From Streptomyces sp. NBC_01571 (GTDB lineage Bacteria > Actinomycetota > Actinomycetes > Streptomycetales > Streptomycetaceae): a stretch of 64,000 bases of DNA. The notes under the pieces are model-generated. The model searched no databases, was not told the DNA's origin, and saw nothing but the letters and a program-made list of their open reading frames with translations. The DNA is taken from positions 5,518,001 to 5,582,000 of the forward strand of contig NZ_JAPEPZ010000001.1 in assembly GCF_026339875.1 (NCBI RefSeq), given 5' to 3'. This document shows positions 48,653 through 57,508 of the stretch, one piece after another. Position 1 is the first letter of the stretch; each line of letters begins with the position of its first letter. A program made the position numbers and the translations under genes.

Positions 48653-48996
48653 GGTCGACCGTGCTTCCGGGCGTCATGTTCCCGCAAGGGTCTGACATCG
48701 GCTGAGCGGTTCCGGCGTCCGGTCCGGGCTCAGTGGGCGTCGCGGATGCTGGTCGCGATGCCGTTGCTGATCACGACCTCGGCGCTGAAGCCAGGGCGGT
48801 GACACGGCAACACTTCGGCTGCGGAGGGCGGTTGGGCGACGCGCCGCCCTGCGGGGGTACGCGAGGGAGGGCGGGCCAGGGTGTACCCGGCGCGCAGGGC
48901 CGGTGCGGTCGTGCCGTCGCGGGACCGCGGACGCGCGCACCGGCCAGGGTCGGCGGCCCCGGTGGCTCGAGGGCGCCGGTGGCCTGCCCGGCTCGC
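48653..48996. other. Intergenic region with a possible gene remnant
   Basis: The 344 bases between the HEAT and deacetylase genes contain, on the minus strand, the short sequence GFSAEVVISNGIATSIRDAH ending at a stop at 48731. This looks like the C-terminus of a lost protein. Nothing upstream in the same frame is recognisable. I assign no gene. Confidence 0.35.
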
Positions 48997-49770
48997 TCAG
49001 CGCACGGGGAAGCCGAAGGAGTACCCCTGCCCCTTGAGCCAGGGCAGGACCCGGCGCAGCGCTTCGACGGTCTGGGAGCGGTCGCCTCCCGCGTCGTGGA
49101 AGAGGAGCGTCGGCCCGTTGGGGAGCTCCCGCTGGACGGTGGCGACGATGGCGTCCGTGCCCGGCCGCTCGAAGTCCTTGGTGTCCACGTTCCAGCCCAG
49201 CGGGCGCATGCCCCGGGAGGCGGCGAGCTTGCGGCTGTCGGGGGTGAAGGCGCCGCCGGGGGCCCGGTAGTACATCGGCCGGACGCCCCCGGACGCCTTG
49301 GTGATCATGCGTTCGGCGTCGAGGATCTGCTGGGACCGGTAGGCCGGGGACTTCTTGTCCATGGTGGTGTCGTGCGACACCGTGTGGTCGCACAGCCGGT
49401 GCCCGGCCGCGACCACCTTCTTCACGAGGTCCGGGTGGGCCTGCGCCTGCGTCCCCACCATGCAGAACGTGGCCTTCACCCCGTACTCCCGCAACACGTC
49501 GAGGACTTGGGGGGTCCATTCGGGGTCGGGACCGTCGTCGATGGTGATGTTGACGCCGCGAGCGCCCTTGTCCGAGGCGTGCGCGATGGTCACCGCGACC
49601 GTCTTGACTGCGCTGCTCCGCGCGGCCGGCGCGGACGCCTTCGACGAGGGGGCGCCCACGGCACCGGCCTGCGCGGTCCACAACGAGGCGCCGACGGCGA
49701 ACACCGTCACTCCGAGGGCCGCCCCGACCACCTTGCCGTACCAGCCCCGCGCTCCGCCGTGCCGTGCCAT
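48997..49770 (-). CDS. Secreted NodB-type polysaccharide deacetylase
   Basis: The 257-residue protein (ATG at 49770) has a signal peptide or membrane anchor (about residues 12-35) and a NodB domain with motif 1 ITIDDGPDP, motif 2 HTVSHDT (metal-binding His residues), motif 3 RAPGGAFTP and motif 5 LLFHDAGGD. These residues indicate an active carbohydrate esterase family 4 enzyme acting on peptidoglycan or chitin-like N-acetylglucosamine outside the cell. It lies downstream of the receptor kinase gene on the same strand, 317 bases away. Confidence 0.93.
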   Translation of the reverse strand: MARHGGARGWYGKVVGAALGVTVFAVGASLWTAQAGAVGAPSSKASAPAARSSAVKTVAVTIAHASDKGARGVNITIDDGPDPEWTPQVLDVLREYGVKATFCMVGTQAQAHPDLVKKVVAAGHRLCDHTVSHDTTMDKKSPAYRSQQILDAERMITKASGGVRPMYYRAPGGAFTPDSRKLAASRGMRPLGWNVDTKDFERPGTDAIVATVQRELPNGPTLLFHDAGGDRSQTVEALRRVLPWLKGQGYSFGFPVR

Positions 49771-50087
49771 GTCCGCCCCGCTTTCGCCAGTGCCCCGTCG
49801 ATCCCCGGTCGTGTCGCGACCACTTGGCAGGACGAAGGATCCTGGCCGCGGGATGCGTCCGTTACCGATCACGGACAATCCCGGAGGAGTTCTCGGACAA
49901 CCGGGCCGGCCCCGGACGACGGAGAGCCCCGGGTCATCGAGCTGGGGGTGCAGTTGGAAGGGCTGGGTTCGCGCGCTGTTCGCAGTGGTCGTCCGGTCTT
50001 GTGGGCACGCTTTGGGCACGCCCCACAGGGGGGCGCTGCGCGGGGACCGGACGGTTCCGCCGCGGTGGGACACCTGTGGGTGCGGGA
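49771..50087. other. Intergenic region between kinase and deacetylase genes
   Basis: I see no gene in these 317 bases. A short GC-rich direct repeat GTGGGCACGC/TTGGGCACGC lies near 50000-50020. It presumably holds the deacetylase promoter. Confidence 0.4.
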
Positions 50088-52244
50088 TCAGGTGGGCCCG
50101 TCGGGACGCCGGGAGAAGACCGTGTAGCCGGCCATCGCCACGACCGCGTCCTTGACGAGCAGCACGCGTGGCGGATAGCTCTGCACTTTGTCCCCGGGGT
50201 CGTTCAGTGCGGAGGTGCGCCAGACCTCCGCGCCGGTGCGGCTGTCCAGTGCCAGCAGACGGCCGAAGCGGTTGGAGAAGTAGACCCGCTTGTACGTCGC
50301 CGACACCGCGGGCGCGGACAGACTCTCCACGTCCGTCGTCTTCCGCCAAAGTCGTCTGCCGCTGTCCGCCGACACCGCGGTGACCGACCCGTCGGACCGG
50401 ACGAAGTAGACGACGCCGTCGACAAGGGTGGCCGCGCCGGTCAGTGGATGCGCCAGCGGTATCCGTCTGACCTCTCCGGTTTCCGGGGCCACCCGCAGCA
50501 GTGCGTTGTACGGCCGTTCGTACCCGGCTTCGTACACGTCCTTCGCGGTCTGGGGGGCGAGGAACAGGGGCTGGCCGCCGACGGCGCCGAGCGCCTCCGC
50601 CTTCTTGGGCAGTGTGGCCATTTCGGTCAGGCGGCCGGGCCCGAGTTTCATCAGCTCGACCGGGGTCTGGCCGGGCTCGTTGCCCTTCGAGCACAGGGCG
50701 TAGGGGACGCCACCCAGTGCCGACGGAGTGCAGTACTCGTCCAGCGAGGGTGCCCGCCACAGTTCCTTGCCGGAAGGCCCATAAGCCACGAACGACGAGT
50801 AGTCGGGGGACAGGGTCAGCAGTCCGCCGTCGTACAGGACCGCCCCCTCGGACGGGTTGATGTCGCGTTGCCACCGCCGGTGCCCGGTACCGGCGTCGAG
50901 GGCCACCACGTGCCTGTTCCTGTCGTCCGGTTCCTCGTACATGTAGACCAGCCCGTCGCGAACGCCGACCGGCTGTGTCCCCTGGGGGCGGGTGCCGGTC
51001 CGCCACAGGGTGCGGCCGGAGGCCGCGTCGATCCTGGCGGCCGTGAAACCCGTACCGCCACAGAACAGGGCGCTTCCCTCCGCCAGACATCCAGGGCTGT
51101 CGTAGTCGAGAGGGACACCCTTCACGTCGTACCGCAGCTTCGTCCGCCACGGCCGCCAGCCGTCGGGCAGTGACGCGGCCCGGGTGGTGGCCGTGGCCGT
51201 GGCGGTGGTGGTGGCCGTGGCGGTGTCCGAACCGGACACGAAGACACCCACCCCGACGCACAGCCCCGTGACGGCCAGCACCGCACCGAGGCCGGTGAGC
51301 AGCATCCGGGCCCGGCGCCGCTCGCCGGTACCGATGCCGGTCGCGGCGCCCGCGGAGGTGGTGGCCGCGCTCCGAGAAGCGGGGCGGCGCGGGGGTTTCG
51401 CGGACTGCCCGGTCATCGGGGGCCCGGTGGCGTCGGACTCCGGCAGCGCCTGGAGCATGCGGTGGATGTCCGTCAGTTCCGGCCGTGCGAACGGGTCCTT
51501 GTCCAGGCAGCGCTCGACAATGCCCAGGAGCGCTTCGGGTACGCCGCCGAGGTCCGGGGTCCCGAACACCACCTGATAGCCGGTTATGTACGGGCTGTCG
51601 GCGTCGAACGGTCCCGTGCCGACCGCCGCGAACACCAGCAGCGACCCGAGCGAGAACACGTCCGAGGCCGGGGTGACGTCCCGGGGAGAGGCCAGTTGCT
51701 CCGGTGACATGAAGGGCGGAGTGCCGATCATCCGCCCGGTCGTGGTGAAGCTCTGGTGGTCGGAAGCCCGCGATATGCCGAAGTCGATGACGCGCGGCCC
51801 GTCCTCGGTCATCAGGACGTTGCCCGGTTTGAGGTCCCGGTGCACCAGGCCCGCCCGCTGGATGTCGCGCAGCGCCTCGGTGAGCCCCAGCCCCAGTGCG
51901 CGGAGTTCCCGCTGGCTCAGCGGGCCGTTCTTCCGCACGACTTCGGCGAGGTTCTGCCCCGGCACGTAGAGAGTCGCCATCCACGGCTGGTCGGCGTCCG
52001 GGTCGGCGTCCACGACAGGCGCGGTGAAGGCGCCGCTCACTCTGCGCGCTGCCTCGATCTCCTGCCGGAAGCGTGTCCGGAACTCCTCCTCCTGGGCGTA
52101 CGGCCCGCGTACGAGCTTGACCGCGACCTGCCGTCCCGTGGCGGAGACTCCCAGATAGACGACTCCCATGCCGCCCGCCCCGAGCCGACCGAGAAGGGTG
52201 TACCCGCCTATGGACTCCGGGTCCCCGGTGCTCAGGGGCGTCAT
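50088..52244 (-). CDS. Transmembrane serine/threonine kinase with extracellular PQQ/beta-propeller domain
   Basis: The 718-residue protein has an intact Hanks-type kinase domain at about 14-270: glycine loop GRLGAGGMGVVYLG, AVKLV lysine, catalytic HRDLKPGN, VIDFGIS and the activation segment GTPPFMSPEQ. A disordered linker leads to a membrane helix (about 315-335) followed by a Thr/Ala-rich stretch. The extracellular part (about 355-715) contains repeated units such as ALDAGTGHRRWQRDI, AVSADSGRRLWRKT and ALDSRTGAEVWRT, a PQQ-type beta-propeller sensor. It probably senses a wall or solute ligand and phosphorylates cytosolic proteins. The ATG at 52244 has AAGGATG upstream. Confidence 0.95.
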   Translation of the reverse strand: MTPLSTGDPESIGGYTLLGRLGAGGMGVVYLGVSATGRQVAVKLVRGPYAQEEEFRTRFRQEIEAARRVSGAFTAPVVDADPDADQPWMATLYVPGQNLAEVVRKNGPLSQRELRALGLGLTEALRDIQRAGLVHRDLKPGNVLMTEDGPRVIDFGISRASDHQSFTTTGRMIGTPPFMSPEQLASPRDVTPASDVFSLGSLLVFAAVGTGPFDADSPYITGYQVVFGTPDLGGVPEALLGIVERCLDKDPFARPELTDIHRMLQALPESDATGPPMTGQSAKPPRRPASRSAATTSAGAATGIGTGERRRARMLLTGLGAVLAVTGLCVGVGVFVSGSDTATATTTATATATTRAASLPDGWRPWRTKLRYDVKGVPLDYDSPGCLAEGSALFCGGTGFTAARIDAASGRTLWRTGTRPQGTQPVGVRDGLVYMYEEPDDRNRHVVALDAGTGHRRWQRDINPSEGAVLYDGGLLTLSPDYSSFVAYGPSGKELWRAPSLDEYCTPSALGGVPYALCSKGNEPGQTPVELMKLGPGRLTEMATLPKKAEALGAVGGQPLFLAPQTAKDVYEAGYERPYNALLRVAPETGEVRRIPLAHPLTGAATLVDGVVYFVRSDGSVTAVSADSGRRLWRKTTDVESLSAPAVSATYKRVYFSNRFGRLLALDSRTGAEVWRTSALNDPGDKVQSYPPRVLLVKDAVVAMAGYTVFSRRPDGPT

Positions 52245-52831
52245 CGCCGATCATCCTTCCCAGCGCCTGCCTGCCTCACGGGGATCAGAGTAGGGCCTGC
52301 CGCTCCGGAGACGGAGGCGCGCCCGTCACGCACCGGTGTGCCTGTGCCCTTGAGTCGCGCGACGGGCCATCCGCCCGGATGAGGACTCAACTCCCGGCCG
52401 TCCAAGCCGATTCGAAGTCGAGCCGGTGCCGACTCCGATGCCGGTGTGCGTCGAGGTGTTCATGTGCGCACGTTTCGCGGGAGCCGACGGTCTCGTCGGC
52501 CGCCCCCACGGTCCTCCGTTCCATTCGGCATCCCAGGAAGGCCGCGTTTCTGCAGTTCAGAGCTGGTGCGAGCGTTCCAGCATCCCGAAATCCCGAGGGG
52601 AACGGCTGACGGAACGCCGCATGGCGCAGGCTTGGGTCGTCCGAACGCGGCGCCTCGCCGGACACGGTGATCGGCCCCGTGCGACCGCGTGTTCATGGCG
52701 CGCCCCTCCGGCGCACCGGCGCACACCACACGCGGCACGACCAGGACAAGACCGAGCGGCACAGCCCGCAAACGGATGATCGTATTCCGGATATTCAGAG
52801 AAACCGGATATTCAGAGAAAGCAGTCCAGTC
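52245..52831. other. Intergenic region upstream of the DUF4232 gene
   Basis: A 587-base region of clearly lower GC than its neighbours. It carries the kinase promoter on the left and, just before the DUF4232 gene, a 17-bp tandem repeat (52787-52820). Scattered ORFs here show no protein-like features, so I assign no gene. Confidence 0.5.
52787..52820. repeat. 17-bp perfect tandem repeat upstream of the DUF4232 gene
   Basis: CCGGATATTCAGAGAAA occurs twice in exact tandem, ending 11 bases before the DUF4232 start codon. It covers the expected ribosome-binding or promoter region. It could create a doubled regulator site or reflect slippage. Confidence 0.9.
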
Positions 52832-53377
52832 ATGCCTGTAGCCACTCGTTTCGTCTCCCGCGCGGCCGCCTCCTCCATGGTCGTCGCCGCCCTCACGCTC
52901 GCCGGCTTCCAGGCCACCGGGCAGACCGCCTCCGCCGCCGCCGAGAAGGCCCCCTCGGTCGTCGCCTGCACCACCGCGAACACCGAGCTGACCGTCACCG
53001 AGGTGTCCCGACCGATCAACCACCTGCTGCTCAAGGCCACCAACACCGGCAGCAAGCCCTGCTACGCCTACATCGCCCCCTACCTGAGGGCAGGCGCTGA
53101 CGCCCAGGCGCCGCTTCCGTGGGCCGAGGAGACCACGCCGCAGGCCGTGGTGACGCTCGAGCCCGCCCGGTCCGCGTACGGGGGCATCACGACGTCCACC
53201 CCCGACGGCGAAGGCGGCACCAGGGCGAAGACCCTGGGTGTGTTCTTCGCGGACAGGAAGGGCGACGCGACCGGCAAGGAGAAGACCCTGAAGCTGCCGA
53301 AGGGCGGTGTCTTCTTCAACAGCACCGCCACCGTCACCTACTGGCAGGACAACGCGAACGACGCCCTCTCCTGGTAA
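52832..53377 (+). CDS. Secreted DUF4232-type protein
   Basis: The 181-residue protein has a signal peptide (MPVATRFVSRAAASSMVVAALTLAGFQATGQTASAA, cleavage near residue 36) and a DUF4232-like beta-sandwich. That domain begins VVACTTANTELTVTEVSRPINHLLLKATNTGSKPCYAYIAPYLR and ends ATVTYWQDN. The two Cys (near 49 and 77) could form the disulfide typical of the family. The domain is common in Streptomyces secretomes with unknown role. The ribosome-binding site is weak (GAAAG) and is part of the 17-bp tandem repeat. Confidence 0.85.
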   Translation: MPVATRFVSRAAASSMVVAALTLAGFQATGQTASAAAEKAPSVVACTTANTELTVTEVSRPINHLLLKATNTGSKPCYAYIAPYLRAGADAQAPLPWAEETTPQAVVTLEPARSAYGGITTSTPDGEGGTRAKTLGVFFADRKGDATGKEKTLKLPKGGVFFNSTATVTYWQDNANDALSW

Positions 53378-53618
53378 CCGCCCGGTAGCCCGCCGCCGGT
53401 CCGACGCGTCTAGTCAGGCCGCGATTTCCCACCGCCGATCATTGTCGGAGTGCCGTCGGAGTGCCGTCGGAGTGCTGAGGGATCAGCGCGGTCTTCTTCG
53501 GTGTCGGGGTGGGTGCCGCCGAGAGCCTGTTCGTGCCCGAGGACGGCTGGCGTTCGGCATGGAACGGGCCCGGACGAAACGTGTCGTCCGGGCCCGTCGT
53601 GCGGCGGTGAAGCCGGGC

Positions 53619-56600
53619 TCAGAACAGGCCCTTGTATCCCTGCCAGCCAGTGGCGATCTTCGTACGGCCGCCGAAGGAACCCGTGCCGTTGCCGTTGTTG
53701 CGCCAGACGGTGCCGGAGGTGTCGCGGGAGACCAGGTCAGCTCTGCCGTCGCCCGTGATGTCTCCCACGCCCACGATCACGTTGTACGACGAGCCCCAGT
53801 CGTTGAAGACCTTCACGCGGGCCTTGAACGCGCCGGTCGCCGTGCCGTTGTAGCGCCACAGCTCGTTCGACTTGTCCTGGGCCAGCAGGTCACCGTGTCC
53901 GTCGCCGTTGAGGTCACCGGCTCCCACGACCTTCTTGTACCCCGTCCACTTGGACGCGATCCTCACCCTGGCGGAGAACGTGCCCGTGCTCGTCGCCTTG
54001 TAGAGGTAGACGTCGCCGGTCGAGGACTGGCGGGCGATCAGGTCGGCCCGGCCGTCGCCGCTGACGTCGCCGGGCGAGGTCAGCACGTCGTACTGGTTCC
54101 AGCCCGTGCCCAGCGAGGTGTACGCGGTGGACGGCGTCACCGCCGCCCCGCACGCGGGCCGGTAGGCGCGCAGCGAACCGCTGCTGAACCGCACGAGCAC
54201 GTCGTTGCAGCGGTCGCCGCTCAGGTCGCCGAAGGGCACCGCCTTCACCGTCGTCGGCCACCCGGAGCCCGTCACCTTGCCGGTGAACGTTCCCTTGCCC
54301 GTCCCGTACTGGTACGTCAGCCCGCCCGAGCCGTTGAGCGTCACCAGCTCGCCGAAGCCGTCCGACCCGACGAAGTCGCGGCGGACCGCGGCGGCTCCGG
54401 TGACCTTGACCGAACCCGTCCTCGTCAGCGCCGCGCCCTGCCCGTCCGCGGGGGTGACGGTCAGTTTCCAGTTGTAGGCGCCGTTGGGCACCAGCCGGGC
54501 GGAGCCGTCCTTGCCGTTCCAGGCCGGGCTCACCACACCGCGCGTCAGAGCGCCGGTGAGCGTGCGCACGGTCTTACCGGTCTTGTCGCCGATCACGAGG
54601 GTCCAGGAGGCCGCCGGCTTGTTCAGCCACCACTTCGGGGCCCACTGCGCGCTGCCGCCCTTGACGTCGATCGAGGCGGCGACGGTGGCGTCGCGCTGGG
54701 CGAGGGCGGAGACGGGCACGTCGCTCGAGGTCAGACGGATGGAGTTGTCGGAGCGGAGCTGGGCGATCACACCGGTGTACGGGTCGACGTCCCAGGCGTT
54801 GCCCTCGAACTTCCCGGCGGTGTGCGCCACGGGTGTCCCGCCGCGCACGTCGATCACCTTGAGCCGTCCGGCCGCGGCCGTCGCGACGAAGCCGTCACCG
54901 AGCTGCGCCTGCTCCCAGCCGGAACCCTGCACGAGCGTCACATTCCGCTTGGTGACGGTGTCGTAGACGCCCTGGCCCTCCGAGTTGAGAACGCAGTTCC
55001 ACAGCAGCCACCGGCCGACCGCCTGGAAGTCGTTCAGCAGGCAGCCGCGACCGAACCACACGGACTCGCCCTGCTTCCCGGTCAGCAGGTCGTAGGGGAC
55101 CACGGTGTCGTTGCCGGACATCACCCACACGGTGGTGCCCCATATCGCCCGTACGCTCTCCGTCGTCGTGAACACCGTGCGCCCGGAGTCGAGGTCGACG
55201 ATCCGGGTCTCCATCTTGCCGGCGCTGTCGTACGGCGTGGCCAGGGCGGCGAAGCGGCCGTTCGCGGCGGTCGCCGTCTGGTAGCTGCGGGAGCTGTCGA
55301 TCCGGGTGCCGGGCAGCGACTGGGTGGACCCGAGGAGCCGGGGCTGCTGTGCGGCGCTCGTGCCGAAACCGGAGACGACCGTCCGGCCGTCGCCGGTGTC
55401 GAGGAGACGCGGGCGGCCCCCCGCGTAGTCCTCCAGCACGATGCGGCCGCGCGGGGTGCGCGCCCCTGCCGTGGGGGAGCCGGCCACGCCGGTCTCCCGG
55501 GTGTGGAGGTACGACCAGTCACCCACGGGGTCCAGCTCCACGGTGGTCAGCCGGCCCTGGGCGAAGGTGAGCTGAGAGACCGTGTGGGCGGTCTTCTGCG
55601 GGTACGCGTCCGCGATCCGGCGCACGGTGACCCCGCCGCCCGCGGCGGCCTCGACGAGGGAGACGCCCCAGTGGTCCGTGTCGGCGCCCCCCGCCACCAG
55701 GAGCCCGCCGTCCGGAGTCGCCACGGCGCCCCGGGACGTCCGGGCCAGCAGCGTCCGCCGCGCGGAGCCGTCGAGGGGGACGGCCTCCACGCGCGAGACG
55801 GCCCGGTAGGTGTCGCTGCTGCCCAGGGAGCGGTCGTACCGGGACACGATCACGGTGTCGCCGACCATGCCCAGCACTTGCGCGATGTCACCGACCGCCA
55901 CGGTCCGCAAGGCGGCGGCCGGGTTCTGGCGGGAGGCGACGTACAGGGTGCCGTCGTAGAACCACACCAGGTGGGTGGGGCTGAGCGCGACCAGGTTGTA
56001 CCACGCCTGCACGGTGTACGGCAGGGCGGTGAAGCGCGCCTGCTCGATGTCGAGCCAGCCGGTGACCTCGTCGTCGCCCTTCCGGTACTGCACCACCTGT
56101 CCGCGCGCGTCGCCCAGCCCGGCGGCGGACTCCGTGACGACGCCGGAGGGCACGCCTTCCACCGTGCGGTCGGAGAGGGCGCCGTCGTCCCTGGCGTCGA
56201 GCAGATGCCACTGGGAGTCGCCCGGGGTTCCCGTCGTCGTGACGACCGTCGACCCGAGCGTGCTGAAGTAGAGGTGCCCCTCGGGCAGCGCGACCGTACT
56301 GACCTGACCTGAGGTCATGTTCCGCAGGGTCACGACCCGGGCAGAGCTGTCGAAGTGGGCGACGACGTCCGAGCCCGCGCCGGCACTCGTCACGCCGTAC
56401 GCGTCCGTACCTGAGGCGTCGACGACGGTGTCGACACCGTCGTACGTCGTCCACAGCTGGCCACGGCCCTCCTCGTACCGGAGGAACCCCGAGGGCCCCG
56501 CGCTCAGCAGACCCGTCCGGGGAACCATGGACGTGGTGGCCGGCACGACGACCTCTCCGGTGACCGTCTCCCCCTGCGCACTGGCGGCCGTGAGCGGGCC

Positions 56601-56669
56601 GAGCCCGAGGGCGAGCGTGAAGGAAACAGCGGCGGCGGTGGCGCCTCGTACGAGCGCACGTCTGCCCAT
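53619..56669 (-). CDS. Large secreted FG-GAP/VCBS repeat protein
   Basis: The 1016-residue protein has a signal peptide (MGRRALVRGATAAAVSFTLALGLGPLTAASAQ). A long N-terminal beta-propeller-like region follows, with strands such as LWTTYDGVDTVVDASGTDAYGV and DTVVPYDLLTGKQGESV. An Ig-like/FlgD-like module lies around residue 710-790 (WTLVIGDKTGKTVRTLTG, SPAWNGKDGSARLVPNGAYNWKLT). Four or five C-terminal FG-GAP repeats carry calcium-type loops (GDLSGDRCNDVLVRF, GDVSGDGRADLIAR, GDLNGDGHGDLLAQ, GDITGDGRADLVSR). A surface or cell-wall role is likely. The ATG at 56669 has GAGAGG upstream. Confidence 0.9.
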   Translation of the reverse strand: MGRRALVRGATAAAVSFTLALGLGPLTAASAQGETVTGEVVVPATTSMVPRTGLLSAGPSGFLRYEEGRGQLWTTYDGVDTVVDASGTDAYGVTSAGAGSDVVAHFDSSARVVTLRNMTSGQVSTVALPEGHLYFSTLGSTVVTTTGTPGDSQWHLLDARDDGALSDRTVEGVPSGVVTESAAGLGDARGQVVQYRKGDDEVTGWLDIEQARFTALPYTVQAWYNLVALSPTHLVWFYDGTLYVASRQNPAAALRTVAVGDIAQVLGMVGDTVIVSRYDRSLGSSDTYRAVSRVEAVPLDGSARRTLLARTSRGAVATPDGGLLVAGGADTDHWGVSLVEAAAGGGVTVRRIADAYPQKTAHTVSQLTFAQGRLTTVELDPVGDWSYLHTRETGVAGSPTAGARTPRGRIVLEDYAGGRPRLLDTGDGRTVVSGFGTSAAQQPRLLGSTQSLPGTRIDSSRSYQTATAANGRFAALATPYDSAGKMETRIVDLDSGRTVFTTTESVRAIWGTTVWVMSGNDTVVPYDLLTGKQGESVWFGRGCLLNDFQAVGRWLLWNCVLNSEGQGVYDTVTKRNVTLVQGSGWEQAQLGDGFVATAAAGRLKVIDVRGGTPVAHTAGKFEGNAWDVDPYTGVIAQLRSDNSIRLTSSDVPVSALAQRDATVAASIDVKGGSAQWAPKWWLNKPAASWTLVIGDKTGKTVRTLTGALTRGVVSPAWNGKDGSARLVPNGAYNWKLTVTPADGQGAALTRTGSVKVTGAAAVRRDFVGSDGFGELVTLNGSGGLTYQYGTGKGTFTGKVTGSGWPTTVKAVPFGDLSGDRCNDVLVRFSSGSLRAYRPACGAAVTPSTAYTSLGTGWNQYDVLTSPGDVSGDGRADLIARQSSTGDVYLYKATSTGTFSARVRIASKWTGYKKVVGAGDLNGDGHGDLLAQDKSNELWRYNGTATGAFKARVKVFNDWGSSYNVIVGVGDITGDGRADLVSRDTSGTVWRNNGNGTGSFGGRTKIATGWQGYKGLF

Positions 56670-56866
56670 GCAGGACCTCTCCGGGGTGGTGGGCGAAGGC
56701 TTGGAGAGGCTTGTGCGCGTGCGATGGAGCCGCAGGTCATGGACGCGCGGCACACGTGACGTTCAGACACCCCCCAGGCGAGTGGCCGGATCGTAGCACT
56801 TTACCTGCGCATGACCTGCGGGTCGGGTGGTGTGGCGGCGGCGACTGATCAGCACGCACAACAAAG

Positions 56867-56893
56867 AACCCCCGGGTCGTCGACCTGGGGGTT
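56867..56893 (-). terminator. Copy of the tRNA-Gly terminator at the left island end
   Basis: AACCCCCGGGTC (56867-56878) can pair with GACCTGGGGGTT (56882-56893) with one G-T wobble. It matches the tRNA-Gly terminator at 63261 except for two substitutions, and an 8-base insertion separates it from the tRNA fragment. Confidence 0.75.
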
Positions 56894-56900
56894 TCATCGG

Positions 56901-56954
56901 TTCACATGGAGCGGGTGACGAGAATCGAACTCGCACTCTCAGCTTGGGAAGCTG
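56901..56954 (-). other. attachment site: 3' fragment of tRNA-Gly, left end of the island
   Basis: These 54 bases are identical to 63287-63340, which cover the 3' half of the intact tRNA-Gly(CCC) gene from the anticodon stem to past the CCA end. The 5' half is absent: after 56954 the sequence departs completely. The arrangement is the att duplication left by site-specific integration into a tRNA gene. Confidence 0.9.
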
Positions 56955-57508
56955 CGAGCTTTAGAGGGCGGTTCGGGCGCTGACCTGGGCGAATGATTGC
57001 GCTGGGGCCTCGTCGCGCTTGGTTGCGTTCACCGTGGTTTCCCGCTGTTCCCCGCTCGATCTGGTGCGCCTGTGGTGCAGGTCGGTGGTCGTGTGGCTGC
57101 TCGTCGCCGACATCCGAGTTGGGCAGCCCATGGGCTCTGGATGATGGGTGATGGTGTCTTCGTGGGAACGCGAAAATCGAGCACACGATTGAATTTGGTC
57201 ATGCGATCGTTCCCCAGGGACTCGACGTGATCGGCCCGCTCGGCCTCCGTGGGGCTTGAAACCGCTGCCTCCACGGCAAAGATGATCTTGCATGCTCCCC
57301 GCGCCTGCGGGGGCGACTCGAAAGGTGATCCGAGGTGTCCCGCACAACCACACAGCCACGTCGTGGGAGGCGTGTTCCTGGTGAAGCGGGGTCATGGTGC
57401 TCACCTTCAGGGGTACGAGGTGTTGACTGGTGAAAGGCTGCCACGCATGCAGCTCATATCGGGTCATCTGGCTTGCGTGGCGTTCGCATACCCCGGAGGG
57501 TCGAACCC
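56955..57508. other. Left interior of the island, no supported gene
   Basis: The sequence has lower GC than the chromosome and several stop-rich frames. It probably once carried the integrase region next to the att site, but I find no integrase motif. A single CRISPR-repeat-like stretch (57292-57318) is present without neighbours. The right end carries the promoter and CGGAGGG site of the quinone oxidoreductase gene. Confidence 0.45.

Noticed and set aside
48997..52254. A single 1085-residue minus-strand ORF apparently joining kinase and deacetylase.
   Set aside because: The first two thirds are an out-of-frame shadow of the kinase gene. The deacetylase has its own start at 49770.
53307..56312. 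A 1001-residue plus-strand ORF opposite the FG-GAP protein.
   Set aside because: Val/Gly/Arg-rich antisense frame with no domains; the minus strand has a signal peptide and FG-GAP repeats.
57292..57318. TGCTCCCCGCGCCTGCGGGG resembles a type I-E CRISPR repeat of Streptomyces.
   Set aside because: Only one copy is present, with no second repeat about 61 bases away on either side and no cas genes. It may be chance or an orphan repeat.
56955..57508. Expected integrase gene next to the left att site.
   Set aside because: No tyrosine- or serine-recombinase motif is visible in any frame.
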